DNA of 64,000 nt, taken from contig NZ_QOVG01000009.1 in assembly GCF_010119615.1 (NCBI RefSeq), forward strand, positions 1 to 64,000, written 5' to 3'. Positions 20,412-26,365 of the stretch are shown in pieces. Origin of the DNA: Pseudoxanthomonas gei (GTDB lineage Bacteria > Pseudomonadota > Gammaproteobacteria > Xanthomonadales > Xanthomonadaceae). Both the position numbers and the translations under genes were made by a program. The notes beneath the pieces are model-generated. The model had not been told where the DNA came from. It saw nothing but the letters and a program-made list of their open reading frames with translations, and did not search any database. Position 1 is the first letter of the stretch. Every line of letters starts with the position of its first letter.

Positions 20412-20672
20412 ATGCTTAGCTCTTCAAAATCCATTCTCACCCTGGCACTTGCTTCGGCTGCGGTATCCGGTGGGTTCGCTTGGTGGTGGACTCGTTTGGT
20501 CACTGCTACTTTTGTTCAATGTGTCGGTGGCAATCCACCGGCTGATATCAACTGCAACCCGAGTTTGCAATTTTACTTGGCTAGCGCATTCGCTCTTTTC
20601 GCAGTAGTGCTGGTTATAGCCGCTGCAGTTCGTAGCTTCAGAGCTCGCTCGACTAGCCGCAGTGTGGCCTAA
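20412..20672 (+). CDS. Cassette 1: small two-helix membrane protein
   Basis: 86 residues with two hydrophobic segments (about 7-27 and 54-74) joined by a loop holding two cysteines (FVQCVGGNPPADINCNP); the C-terminus is Arg/Ser-rich. An excellent Shine-Dalgarno (AAGGAGGT) lies 7 nt before the ATG, unlike most other cassettes here. The stop TAA is inside the attC R'' box. As the first cassette it should be the best expressed. No family recognised. Confidence 0.75.
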   Translation: MLSSSKSILTLALASAAVSGGFAWWWTRLVTATFVQCVGGNPPADINCNPSLQFYLASAFALFAVVLVIAAAVRSFRARSTSRSVA

Positions 20673-20755
20673 CAATTCATTCAACCCGAGCCCGCCTCGT
20701 TATGGCCACGAGCGGACAGTTGAACGGGCGGGCCGGCTTAATTCAGGCGTTAGGC
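20667..20755 (+). repeat. attC site of cassette 1 (extended loop)
   Basis: R'' GCCTAAC at 20667 and R' GTTAGGC at 20749-20755. At 89 bp it is 29 bp longer than its neighbours because the central loop carries extra sequence around 20698-20726; the outer arms match the array consensus. Confidence 0.9.
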
Positions 20756-20758
20756 CGC

Positions 20759-21181
20759 ATGAGAGAGTCGACGTTCATCGAGAGTATTGAGTGCAGATTT
20801 CCGTATCAGGATCGTCTGCGGGCGCTCGAAATCACGGAAGAGGCATGCTCTATTTCGGCCAATGCTGCTTTCGCCGTCGTTGACGAGCTTTCACGCCCGC
20901 CTGCTGGCGAAGCGGTTTCATTGTCTTTGAGTACGGAATTGCTATCGCTTATTGAGCTGCGGATACCGCATCCGCTCGCGCAACCTATCCTCTCGTTGGC
21001 CCGTAAACTTGTCTCGGAGCAACTCGTGTCAGTCTTAGAGAGCTTGTTTGCGCTGCGCCAAGTCGAGCGCTTTCCCGGACAGTACGCCGCCTTGTCTATC
21101 GCATACTTTGCATGCGACGACGTTGACGGTATCGCAGACCTGGAGTTCAATCGCATACGGGCTGCATGGGATGCGGCCTAA
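20759..21181 (+). CDS. Cassette 2: hypothetical soluble protein
   Basis: 140 residues, helical and acidic, without signal peptide or membrane segment; begins MRESTFIESIECRF. It starts 10 nt after the recombination point with no Shine-Dalgarno, and its stop TAA is in the attC R'' box. The upstream in-frame extension would be encoded by the attC of cassette 1 and is rejected. I recognise no family; a role such as an immunity-like or stress protein would be speculation. Confidence 0.65.
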   Translation: MRESTFIESIECRFPYQDRLRALEITEEACSISANAAFAVVDELSRPPAGEAVSLSLSTELLSLIELRIPHPLAQPILSLARKLVSEQLVSVLESLFALRQVERFPGQYAALSIAYFACDDVDGIADLEFNRIRAAWDAA

Positions 21182-21235
21182 CAATTCATTCAAGCCGAAC
21201 CCGCTTCGCGGGTCGGCTTAATTCAGGCGTTAGGG
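21176..21235 (+). repeat. attC site of cassette 2
   Basis: 60 bp with R'' GCCTAAC, arms TTCAAGCCGA and TCGGCTTAA around a CGCTTCGCG loop, and R' GTTAGGG. The cassette's ends ATGCGGCCTAAC and GTTAGGCCGCAT are 12-bp reverse complements. Confidence 0.93.
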
Positions 21236-21240
21236 CGCAC

Positions 21241-21546
21241 ATGGGCATTGACGTTTACTGGAAGGATGAGCTCGGCGAAGTCCTAGGCGCTGTGCAGGAC
21301 AACGACGTATTGGCCGGCCTGAGCTCTTTGCTCTATCGCCAATCGGGCAGCACGTGCTTGCGTTTCATCGACCCTGCGGGAGATGCTTGCTTCAATCAAT
21401 TGCAGCTTCCGGTCCTGGCAATGGAGATGCGAGGGTTGCTCTCTACTGTTGCGCACACTCGCGCGCTTGCGCATCTTCAAACTATCTTGACGCTTCTAGA
21501 TGGCGCAGTTCGGTCACATACGTACATATGGTTTGTCGGTGACTAG
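21241..21546 (+). CDS. Cassette 3: hypothetical protein
   Basis: 101 residues, start MGIDVYWKDELGEVLG 12 nt inside the cassette, no Shine-Dalgarno. Predicted soluble alpha/beta protein with the hydrophobic stretch LQLPVLAMEMRGLLS followed by a helical segment rich in Leu. It looks like a small cytoplasmic single-domain protein of the type often found beside immunity or toxin genes, but I cannot assign a family. The in-frame 25-codon upstream extension is attC-derived. Confidence 0.65.
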   Translation: MGIDVYWKDELGEVLGAVQDNDVLAGLSSLLYRQSGSTCLRFIDPAGDACFNQLQLPVLAMEMRGLLSTVAHTRALAHLQTILTLLDGAVRSHTYIWFVGD

Positions 21547-21552
21547 GGTGCG

Positions 21553-21612
21553 CCCTAACAATTCATTCAAGCCGAACCCGCTTCGCGGGTCGGCTTAATT
21601 CAGGCGTTAGCT
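21553..21612 (+). repeat. attC site of cassette 3
   Basis: 60-bp site, R'' CCCTAAC, R' GTTAGCT. Cassette ends GTGCGCCCTAAC/GTTAGGGCGCAC are 12-bp reverse complements. Confidence 0.93.
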
Positions 21613-21615
21613 GCC

Positions 21616-21984
21616 ATGGAGGCCTTCGTGCGACTCATCGTTACAGCAGTGCTAGTGCTCGCCGTTTTTCCTGTCTCCGCTACTAGCACCATGTGTATGT
21701 TTTACGCACCGCCTGGCTCGCCCGTGGCGGACCTTGAGTTCCTTGGCTATGAGAAGCTCGGCGGCATACTCATTCAGGGCAAGGGTGGGCCTCGGAGCCT
21801 CCCGGCGCAGTCCTACACGGTGATTGACCTCGATCAATTTGCCAAGCGCATCCACCTCACCTATAAAAATCCGGGTGACCCCTCCCTCCCGCCAAGCTTC
21901 GTTCTTAAAGGTCAAGATGGGTATACCCGGCTAACTGTTCAGGGCAAGATCTATATCGGCAAGTTGGCATGCGGTCGTTGGTAA
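21616..21984 (+). CDS. Cassette 4: secreted hypothetical protein
   Basis: 122 residues with a Sec signal peptide (about 1-23, LIVTAVLVLAVFPVSATS). The mature part has two cysteines (in TMCMFYAPP near the start and LACGRW at the end), which could form a disulfide in the periplasm, and is probably beta-rich. It begins 10 nt from the cassette boundary without a Shine-Dalgarno. No family recognised. Confidence 0.7.
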   Translation: MEAFVRLIVTAVLVLAVFPVSATSTMCMFYAPPGSPVADLEFLGYEKLGGILIQGKGGPRSLPAQSYTVIDLDQFAKRIHLTYKNPGDPSLPPSFVLKGQDGYTRLTVQGKIYIGKLACGRW

Positions 21985-21994
21985 GCTCGCTGGC

Positions 21995-22054
21995 AGCTAA
22001 CAATTCATTCAAGCCGAACCCGCTTCGCGGGTCGGCTTAATTCAGGCGTTAGGC
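21995..22054 (+). repeat. attC site of cassette 4
   Basis: 60-bp site, R'' AGCTAAC, R' GTTAGGC. Cassette ends GGCAGCTAAC/GTTAGCTGCC pair over 10 bp. Confidence 0.93.
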
Positions 22055-22056
22055 TT

Positions 22057-22644
22057 ATGGGGAAAGTAATGCGCATCTCAGTATTGGCAACTGCAGCTTT
22101 TGCACTTTCATCGGGTGCCTTCGCCGCCGAGCCACCCCAGCAAGAGACGTTTACCGCACTCTTTGCTACTACCTGCATGCAGCACTTCTACGCTCCGGAA
22201 AAATTGAGAGCCAATATGACCTCCCAGAGCGCGCCCGTACTTCAAGGAGAGCAGTCTCAATTCTTCCTTGGGGGCTCCCCTGGCACTGCCTGGTCCATTC
22301 GCCTTCCTGACGGAATGTACGTAGTTAGCTGGCGGGATGATGGCGTTTGTACTGTATTCGCCCAGCATGCCCCAGTCGCAGAAATCCAATCCAACTTCGC
22401 TGCCCTAGTCGCGTCCGCCCCGGAGCCCCTGATTGCCAGCCCTAGAGCGACCGGAGGACCTAACACTGACGCGCTCAAAACTTCGTCGTACGCTTGGCAT
22501 CGCTCCGAGGAAGAGACAGAGTTACTCTTCACTCTCACGACCTCAAGCGAGGCCACTGCAGCCGTTCAAGCCATGGCTTCAATGGCAGTGGCCAATAAGC
22601 CTAACAATTCGTTCAAGGCGAAGCCGCTTCGCGGCTCGCCTTAA
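22057..22644 (+). CDS. Cassette 5: secreted hypothetical protein with attC-encoded tail
   Basis: 195 residues with a signal peptide (about 1-23, cut after SSGAFA|AEPP). The mature region carries two Cys (TTCMQHF and DGVCTVF) and a segment WSIRLPDGMYVVSWRDD of the type seen in secreted stress or NMCC-0638-like cassette proteins; the family is uncertain. The ORF has no stop before the attC and runs into it, so its last residues NNSFKAKPLRGSP are encoded by the recombination site. It begins 8 nt from the cassette boundary; MRISVLAT at 22069 is an alternative start. Confidence 0.7.
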   Translation: MGKVMRISVLATAAFALSSGAFAAEPPQQETFTALFATTCMQHFYAPEKLRANMTSQSAPVLQGEQSQFFLGGSPGTAWSIRLPDGMYVVSWRDDGVCTVFAQHAPVAEIQSNFAALVASAPEPLIASPRATGGPNTDALKTSSYAWHRSEEETELLFTLTTSSEATAAVQAMASMAVANKPNNSFKAKPLRGSP

Positions 22645-22658
22645 CTCAGGCGTTATGC
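22599..22658 (+). repeat. attC site of cassette 5 (variant arms)
   Basis: 60-bp site with R'' GCCTAAC and R' GTTATGC. The inner arms differ from the array consensus (AAGGCGAAGCCGC/GCGGCTCGCCTTAAC), with compensating changes that keep the hairpin, so it has a different origin from most sites here. Confidence 0.9.
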
Positions 22659-23032
22659 GTCTAATCGCAGCTTCAATCTGCCTCACCCTATCTGGCTGCG
22701 CATCACAGCCACAGACCGCTGTTGTTTCGGACAACTGCTTGGCCACGGAGCCGGCCGGTTGGGTGTCGCTCGCCAATCCTCCGACAGATGCCCCTGCTCT
22801 CAAGTCTCTTGCCAAGTCCGCGCTTGCCAATCCACCGGCATTGGTCGAGGGGCGCTGGTACTCTTCTGGCGAGAACCTGTTGTACTGTCGTCGCGAGGAC
22901 TGGTGCGTCGCGGAGACTTGGGAGTTCGCTCGTCGGACAGGGAATTGGCAGCTTGTAGACCAGCACTCATGGGTTTGCGTTACGACGCATAACAATTCAT
23001 TCAAGCCGAACCCGCTTCGCGGGTCGGCTTAA
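22655..23032 (+). CDS. Cassette 6: small lipoprotein with attC-encoded tail
   Basis: 125 residues starting at an ATG that is part of the attC R' box (GTTATGC). A lipoprotein signal is clear: MRLIAASICLTLSGC, lipobox LSGC with the acylated Cys at residue 15. The mature protein has further cysteines (DNCLAT, LLYCRREDWCVAE, SWVCV), suggesting disulfides. It runs into the following attC, giving the tail NNSFKPNPLRGSA. Function unknown; likely outer-membrane anchored. Confidence 0.72.
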   Translation: MRLIAASICLTLSGCASQPQTAVVSDNCLATEPAGWVSLANPPTDAPALKSLAKSALANPPALVEGRWYSSGENLLYCRREDWCVAETWEFARRTGNWQLVDQHSWVCVTTHNNSFKPNPLRGSA

Positions 23033-23046
23033 TTCAGGCGTTAGGG
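22987..23046 (+). repeat. attC site of cassette 6
   Basis: 60-bp site, R'' GCATAAC, R' GTTAGGG. Cassette ends GACGCATAAC/GTTATGCGTC pair over 10 bp. Confidence 0.93.
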
Positions 23047-23050
23047 CCCT

Positions 23051-23482
23051 ATGCAAGCTGTGCTAAGTCTTGAGAGTTCTTTAGAGCATGACGGCGACGG
23101 ACTTACCCGCTATCGGCTCGCTATCAAGAACGACCTATTCCGCGCCGACACCTCCGCTTGGGGCAACGACGATGAGCACCTGAAGTTTTCCGCTGCCCTT
23201 GCGGGATTTCCGGTGTCGTCATCGTCTAGCCTCAACTACAAGTTTGGTAGTGACGGTACTGGCACTTGCACACTGGAGTTCACTTGCCTGGACAATCTCG
23301 GCCATGTGGGTGTTTGGGCCACATTTGAGTCAACGTATCCTGTGGACCGCTCGGACCGTCACGAGCATGCATCCGTGTTTCTACGCTGCGATCCGGCAGC
23401 CATTGACGAGTTCGTTGCTGAGCTACATGGATTCGTGGCAGGCTCGCCAAACCGGGCCCAGCTTTCCGGGTTAGGGCCCTAA
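23051..23482 (+). CDS. Cassette 7: hypothetical protein, DUF6228-like
   Basis: 143 residues, cytoplasmic, beta-rich. The layout GNDDEHLKFSAALAGFP, GTGTCTLEFTCLDNLGHVGVWATFES and a C-terminal AIDEFVAELHGF resembles DUF6228 proteins, a family without known function; this is from memory and not verified. Starts 11 nt after the recombination point, no Shine-Dalgarno. The last codons and the stop are made by the attC R'' box. Confidence 0.68.
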   Translation: MQAVLSLESSLEHDGDGLTRYRLAIKNDLFRADTSAWGNDDEHLKFSAALAGFPVSSSSSLNYKFGSDGTGTCTLEFTCLDNLGHVGVWATFESTYPVDRSDRHEHASVFLRCDPAAIDEFVAELHGFVAGSPNRAQLSGLGP

Positions 23483-23536
23483 CAATTCATTCAAGCCGAA
23501 CCCGCTTCGCGGGTCGGCTTAATTCAGGCGTTAGGC
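23477..23536 (+). repeat. attC site of cassette 7
   Basis: 60-bp site, R'' CCCTAAC, R' GTTAGGC. It overlaps a perfect 14-bp palindrome (GTTAGGGCCCTAAC, 23470-23483), so a second GTTAGGG lies immediately before R''. Confidence 0.92.
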
Positions 23537-23541
23537 CTCAC

Positions 23542-23814
23542 ATGTCGCTTGGTCAGAAATGGGACAAATTCCTACATGGTTTGCTGAAGCGCTACGTGCT
23601 TGCGGATCCTGCCACCTGCGAGCATGAGTGGACGGTATATTCAACGGCACTCGCTCAGGTTTGTCTTGAGCTCTACTGCAACAAATGTGCAACTCACGGC
23701 GCTGTTCTGGACCCCAGTGCTGAGGAGTGGAGTCACGCGTTCGAAGCGCCTTCCAAACCCTATCGCTGGCATGAGAACGACAGGGTCACTGTCGGGACGG
23801 CGAGGGCCATTTGA
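23542..23814 (+). CDS. Cassette 8: small protein with putative zinc-binding pair
   Basis: 90 residues, start MSLGQKWDKFLHGLLKRY. The centre reads CEHEWTVYSTALAQVCLELYCNKCATHG; the initial C-x-H and the later C-x-x-C could bind one zinc ion. Soluble, function unknown. The stop precedes the attC. Because the IS has split this cassette's attC, the gene should no longer be mobile as a unit. Confidence 0.65.
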   Translation: MSLGQKWDKFLHGLLKRYVLADPATCEHEWTVYSTALAQVCLELYCNKCATHGAVLDPSAEEWSHAFEAPSKPYRWHENDRVTVGTARAI

Positions 23815-23829
23815 GCGGCCGGGAGTGAG

Positions 23830-23841
23830 GCCTAACAATTC
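23830..23841 (+). repeat. attC site of cassette 8, left fragment
   Basis: R'' GCCTAAC plus AATTC, then the site stops at the IS boundary. The remainder resumes at 25366. Core dinucleotide TC (23840-23841) is repeated at 25364-25365. Confidence 0.9.
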
Positions 23842-23940
23842 CGTAAGGAAGCCCCCGTCAACCCCGCGCACGAAACGCTCTTGCCTTTAGCTTTCGGGCG
23901 ACAGCTGGTTCTCCATTTTTCGTCTTGGTGTTGCGTAGTG

Positions 23941-24160
23941 CGTGTCGGCTTGAACAGGTTCAACGGTTGCCAGACTGCATTTCCGTAATCGGTCTTGTTG
24001 GACGCAATGCCGCTGGTCCGGACCAGGGTAAAAACCGCACCCGGAGGCCTCGTTCATTCATCGGCTTTGCCGGTGCCGCGGGGATCAGCCGCGGCACCTG
24101 ATGGCGCCGAACAGTTAGTCAGGCTCTCTCCGGGTCGGTCTGAACCGTTGTTACCTTGCT
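23941..24160 (-). ncRNA. Candidate IS1111 guide (bridge/seek) RNA
   Basis: The 344-bp transposase-downstream end (23842-24185) has no ORF but strong structure: a perfect 10-bp hairpin at 24072-24098 (GGTGCCGCGG/CCGCGGCACC), the palindrome CTGGTCCGGACCAG (24013-24026) and TTGAAC-AG-GTTCAA (23950-23963). It also holds matches to the target (TTCATTCA, 24053-24060; TCGGCTTGAA, 23945-23954) and to the element tips (TTCCGTAA, 23981-23988; GTAAAAA, 24028-24034). IS110-family elements are known to use a guide RNA from a non-coding end, and in IS1111 it lies 3' of the transposase. The ends given are estimates. Confidence 0.55.
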
Positions 24161-24185
24161 CGCGCTGACGGTGAAGGTGTTTCGA

Positions 24186-25268
24186 TCATTCCGATACGCT
24201 TTGCCGGCTCGCCGTCCGCTGCACCATGGGATGCTTCAGCCATGCCTCGGCGTCGTAGTGCTCGCCACGCGCCAGCATCGCCCACAGCTGGCGTGCATGT
24301 TTGTTGGCGATGGCCACCAGCACTTTTCCAAACGGCAGCCGTCGCTCAAGATCCTGGATCCAGCGTTGCTCCGGCGTGCCCTTGTCCCACGTCACCGCCT
24401 TGGCCCGTTGCAGGCTGCTGCGCGCGCCCTGGATCAACAGCGTGCGCAGGTAGCCGTCACCACGGCAGCTGATATGCCCCAAGCGTGTTCGCCCGCCGCT
24501 GGAATGCTGCATCGGCACCAGGCCCAGCCAGGCCGCGAACTGCCGGCCGTTGGCGAACGAGTGTGCCGAGCCGAGGGTCGCGACCACGGCGTCGGCGGTG
24601 ATCGGGCCGACTCCAATGATCTCGCGCAGTCGCTTGCAGGCTTCATCGGCCTGGGCGTGCGCCTGGATCCGGCGGTCGGCCGCCGCTATCCGGGCGCGCA
24701 GCTGCTGCCACTGCGCATCTACGTCGCGCAGTAATTCAACCAACGCCGACGGCAGCGACAGCGCATCGAGATCAGCCAACGTTCGACGCAACGCCGAATC
24801 GCTCTGCGCCACCACCACGCCGAACTCCGCCAGCAAGCCACGCAGCCGATTGCCGGTGGCCAAGGCCTCGACCTTGTAACCCTCGCGCACGCGATGCCAC
24901 GACAATCGAACCTGCTGATCCACCGTCTTGACCGCAATGAAGCGCATGTTGCCCTGACGGGCGGCGGTGGCGATCGCCTCGGCGTCGTTGCGGTCGTTCT
25001 TGGCCGTACGGCTCTTGCGGAACGGCGCGACGAACTGGGCGGCCATCAGCCGCGGCTCCAAGCCGTAGTCCTGGCAGCGGCGCGCCCAGTGGTGGGCGCC
25101 GCTGCACGCCTCCATCGCCACGGTCGTCCCCGCAGCGACGCTGGGCAGCCACCGCATGAACGCTTCGCGGCGCAGATCCCGCCGGTCTGCGATGCGTCCT
25201 GCGGCATCCACGGAACACACGGAAAACACCTGTTTTGCCAAGTCCACGCCGATGGTTATAGTGCGCAT
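24186..25268 (-). CDS. IS110-family transposase (DEDD)
   Basis: 360-residue recombinase with an N-terminal RuvC-like DEDD domain (Asp9 in GVDLAK, Glu53 in AMEAC, Asp92/Asp95 in KNDRNDAEAIA) and a C-terminal Tnp20 domain (IIGVGPITADAVVATLG and HSSGGRTRLGHISCRGDGYLR, which contains the likely serine nucleophile). Preceded by a strong purine-rich Shine-Dalgarno (GGAGGAGGAGC). The frame is intact, so the element may be active. A hairpin GATGGT-GAGA-ACCATC (25294-25309) lies in the 5' leader. Overlapping plus-strand ORFs are shadows. Confidence 0.93.
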   Translation of the reverse strand: MRTITIGVDLAKQVFSVCSVDAAGRIADRRDLRREAFMRWLPSVAAGTTVAMEACSGAHHWARRCQDYGLEPRLMAAQFVAPFRKSRTAKNDRNDAEAIATAARQGNMRFIAVKTVDQQVRLSWHRVREGYKVEALATGNRLRGLLAEFGVVVAQSDSALRRTLADLDALSLPSALVELLRDVDAQWQQLRARIAAADRRIQAHAQADEACKRLREIIGVGPITADAVVATLGSAHSFANGRQFAAWLGLVPMQHSSGGRTRLGHISCRGDGYLRTLLIQGARSSLQRAKAVTWDKGTPEQRWIQDLERRLPFGKVLVAIANKHARQLWAMLARGEHYDAEAWLKHPMVQRTASRQSVSE

Positions 25269-25365
25269 GGGAAGCTCCTCCTCCAGATTTGCCGATGGTG
25301 AGAACCATCATGGTCCTTCAAGACCGAGCGGTTATCCGCAGGGATGGGGAGCTTCCTTTTTACTC

Positions 25366-25413
25366 ATTCAAGCCGAACCCGCTTCGCGGGTCGGCTTAAT
25401 TCAGGCGTTAGGC
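25366..25413 (+). repeat. attC site of cassette 8, right fragment
   Basis: ATTCAAGCCGA arm, CGCTTCGCG loop, TCGGCTTAA arm and R' GTTAGGC resume exactly where the left fragment (23830-23841) stopped. The recombination point for cassette 9 is therefore intact. Confidence 0.9.
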
Positions 25414-25416
25414 CCC

Positions 25417-25719
25417 ATGAAACGCGACATGATCGCTGAGCTAGAGATCGATACAAGGGGAAATCTCCATGTCGTGCCGGCTACTCATGCCTTTCCGTAC
25501 ATCTATCGCGAGGCCATGGAGGTTCACTGGGATCCGGTGCGGCGCTCCTTGTGCTCACCCAGGCCTCGGGAGTGGTCATACTCGCGCTGGCTCCAGCAGA
25601 TCCTAGCGGCTGCGCTGGAGCAGGGCTGCGAGCTTCGGCTTGCGGCTACTACCAAATGGCTCAACGTAGATCCGGGCGTCAAAGCCGAGCTCTTGCAGGT
25701 GATCGGCAATGGGGCCTAA
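25417..25719 (+). CDS. Cassette 9: hypothetical protein
   Basis: 100 residues, begins MKRDMIAELEIDTRGNLHVVP ten nt inside the cassette with no Shine-Dalgarno. Aromatic-rich middle (PYIYREAMEVHWDP, REWSYSRWLQQI) and a helical end; soluble. No family recognised. The longer in-frame ORF that begins inside the IS at 25156 is an artefact of reading through the right end of the IS and the attC. Confidence 0.65.
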   Translation: MKRDMIAELEIDTRGNLHVVPATHAFPYIYREAMEVHWDPVRRSLCSPRPREWSYSRWLQQILAAALEQGCELRLAATTKWLNVDPGVKAELLQVIGNGA

Positions 25720-25773
25720 CAATTCATTCAAGCCGAACCCGCTTCGCGGGTCGGCTTAATTCAGACGTTAGGT
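25714..25773 (+). repeat. attC site of cassette 9
   Basis: 60-bp site, R'' GCCTAAC, R' GTTAGGT, with TCAGACG where the array has TCAGGCG just before R'. Confidence 0.92.
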
Positions 25774-25788
25774 CTCTGCCAAGCTGTC

Positions 25789-25968
25789 ATGACACCAACC
25801 AACGAGCCATGTAAAAGCAAGAGCAGCGGTAAAGATCTTATTCGTTACCGCACCCTTGGTGAGGCCAAGAGCGAAGCCAGCGGATTGCTCCATAGGTACG
25901 GGAAAAAGCTTTACCCATATGAGTGCCGCAAGTGCAATTACTGGCATTTGTCCAACAGAGAGACCTAA
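25789..25968 (+). CDS. Cassette 10: 59-residue protein with CxxC knuckle
   Basis: A short plus-strand ORF that fills its cassette: ATG at 25789, stop TAA in the attC R'' box. Product begins MTPTNEPCKSKSSGKDL and ends YECRKCNYWHLSNRET. The C-x-x-C followed by YWHLS resembles the C-terminal zinc-knuckle motif (CxxCgxWHl) of many small phage and plasmid proteins. Lys-rich, probably nucleic-acid binding or structural; function unknown. No Shine-Dalgarno is evident. Length and placement are what one expects of a genuine cassette gene. Confidence 0.6.
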   Translation: MTPTNEPCKSKSSGKDLIRYRTLGEAKSEASGLLHRYGKKLYPYECRKCNYWHLSNRET

Positions 25969-26022
25969 CAATTCGTTCAAGCCGAGCCCGCTTCGCGGGT
26001 CGGCTCAATTCAGGCGCCAAGG
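25963..26022 (+). repeat. attC site of cassette 10 (degenerate R')
   Basis: Arms are conserved but R' reads GCCAAGG where GTTAGGN is required; the GTT at the strand-exchange position is lost. R'' is ACCTAAC. The site should be poor or inactive. Confidence 0.85.
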
Positions 26023-26029
26023 CTTATCA

Positions 26030-26365
26030 ATGAGTAAATGGATTTGTCCAACATGTGGTGAGCAGGTTCCAGGTGATTGGATCGTTTGCACGCAGTGTGG
26101 CTATGACCCCAAGGCGCGAAGCGGCTCTGCCATGACGAGTGATCCCATCGTCAGCCCTTATCCGCCGGCGTCCTGCTTGCGTTGCAACGCTGCCATGAGG
26201 CCCATGGGCCAGCTTAAATTCCATGAGGGGACCAGGGCGTGGCCATTTCTGTTGGGCGAGTTGGGCGAGCTTCTGGTAAACCGCGAGTCCTTTGAGACCT
26301 TTATTTGCGAGGGATGCGGCAAGGTCGAGTTTTTCATGCCCAAGGCGCTGGGGGTTGGGCCCTGA
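26030..26365 (+). CDS. Cassette 11: double zinc-ribbon protein
   Basis: 111 residues, begins MSKWICPTCGEQVPGDW. Two zinc-ribbon-like units: CPTCG...CTQCGYD near residues 6-25 and CLRCNAAMRP...CEGCGKVEFF near 45-105, so four CxxC pairs, able to bind two metal ions. The second unit with its PMGQLKFHEG segment resembles small proteins that sense or display a zinc ribbon at the C-terminus. Cytoplasmic. Stop TGA lies in the degenerate attC R'' box. Confidence 0.72.
   Translation: MSKWICPTCGEQVPGDWIVCTQCGYDPKARSGSAMTSDPIVSPYPPASCLRCNAAMRPMGQLKFHEGTRAWPFLLGELGELLVNRESFETFICEGCGKVEFFMPKALGVGP

Larger units (their letters stand above)
23842..25363 (-). mobile_element. IS110/IS1111-type insertion sequence inside attC
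   Basis: 1522-bp element inserted in the attC of cassette 8 between the R'' and L'' boxes. Boundaries follow from re-joining the attC: AACAATTC before and ATTCAAGCCG after. There is no long target duplication, only a shared TC. Subterminal inverted repeats GGAAGCCCCC (23847-23856) and GGGGAGCTTCC (25346-25356) match at 9 of 10 positions and lie 5-7 bp from the tips, as in the IS1111 group. It carries one transposase gene and a 344-bp non-coding stretch on the transposase's 3' side. IS1111 relatives that target attC sites are known. Confidence 0.88.

Noticed and set aside
21166..21240. N-terminal extension of cassette 3 (and similar ones for cassettes 2 and 9)
   Set aside because: The extra residues (LTIHSSRTRFAGRLNSGV type) are encoded by attC and would belong to the preceding cassette; the true starts lie just inside each cassette.
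24156..24734. 192-residue plus-strand ORF inside the IS
   Set aside because: Antisense shadow of the transposase gene.
20388..25767. CRISPR array suggested by regularly repeated about 60-bp units
   Set aside because: The repeats are attC sites: imperfect palindromes with GCCTAAC/GTTAGGC cores, separated by 250-600-bp gene-bearing cassettes rather than short spacers.
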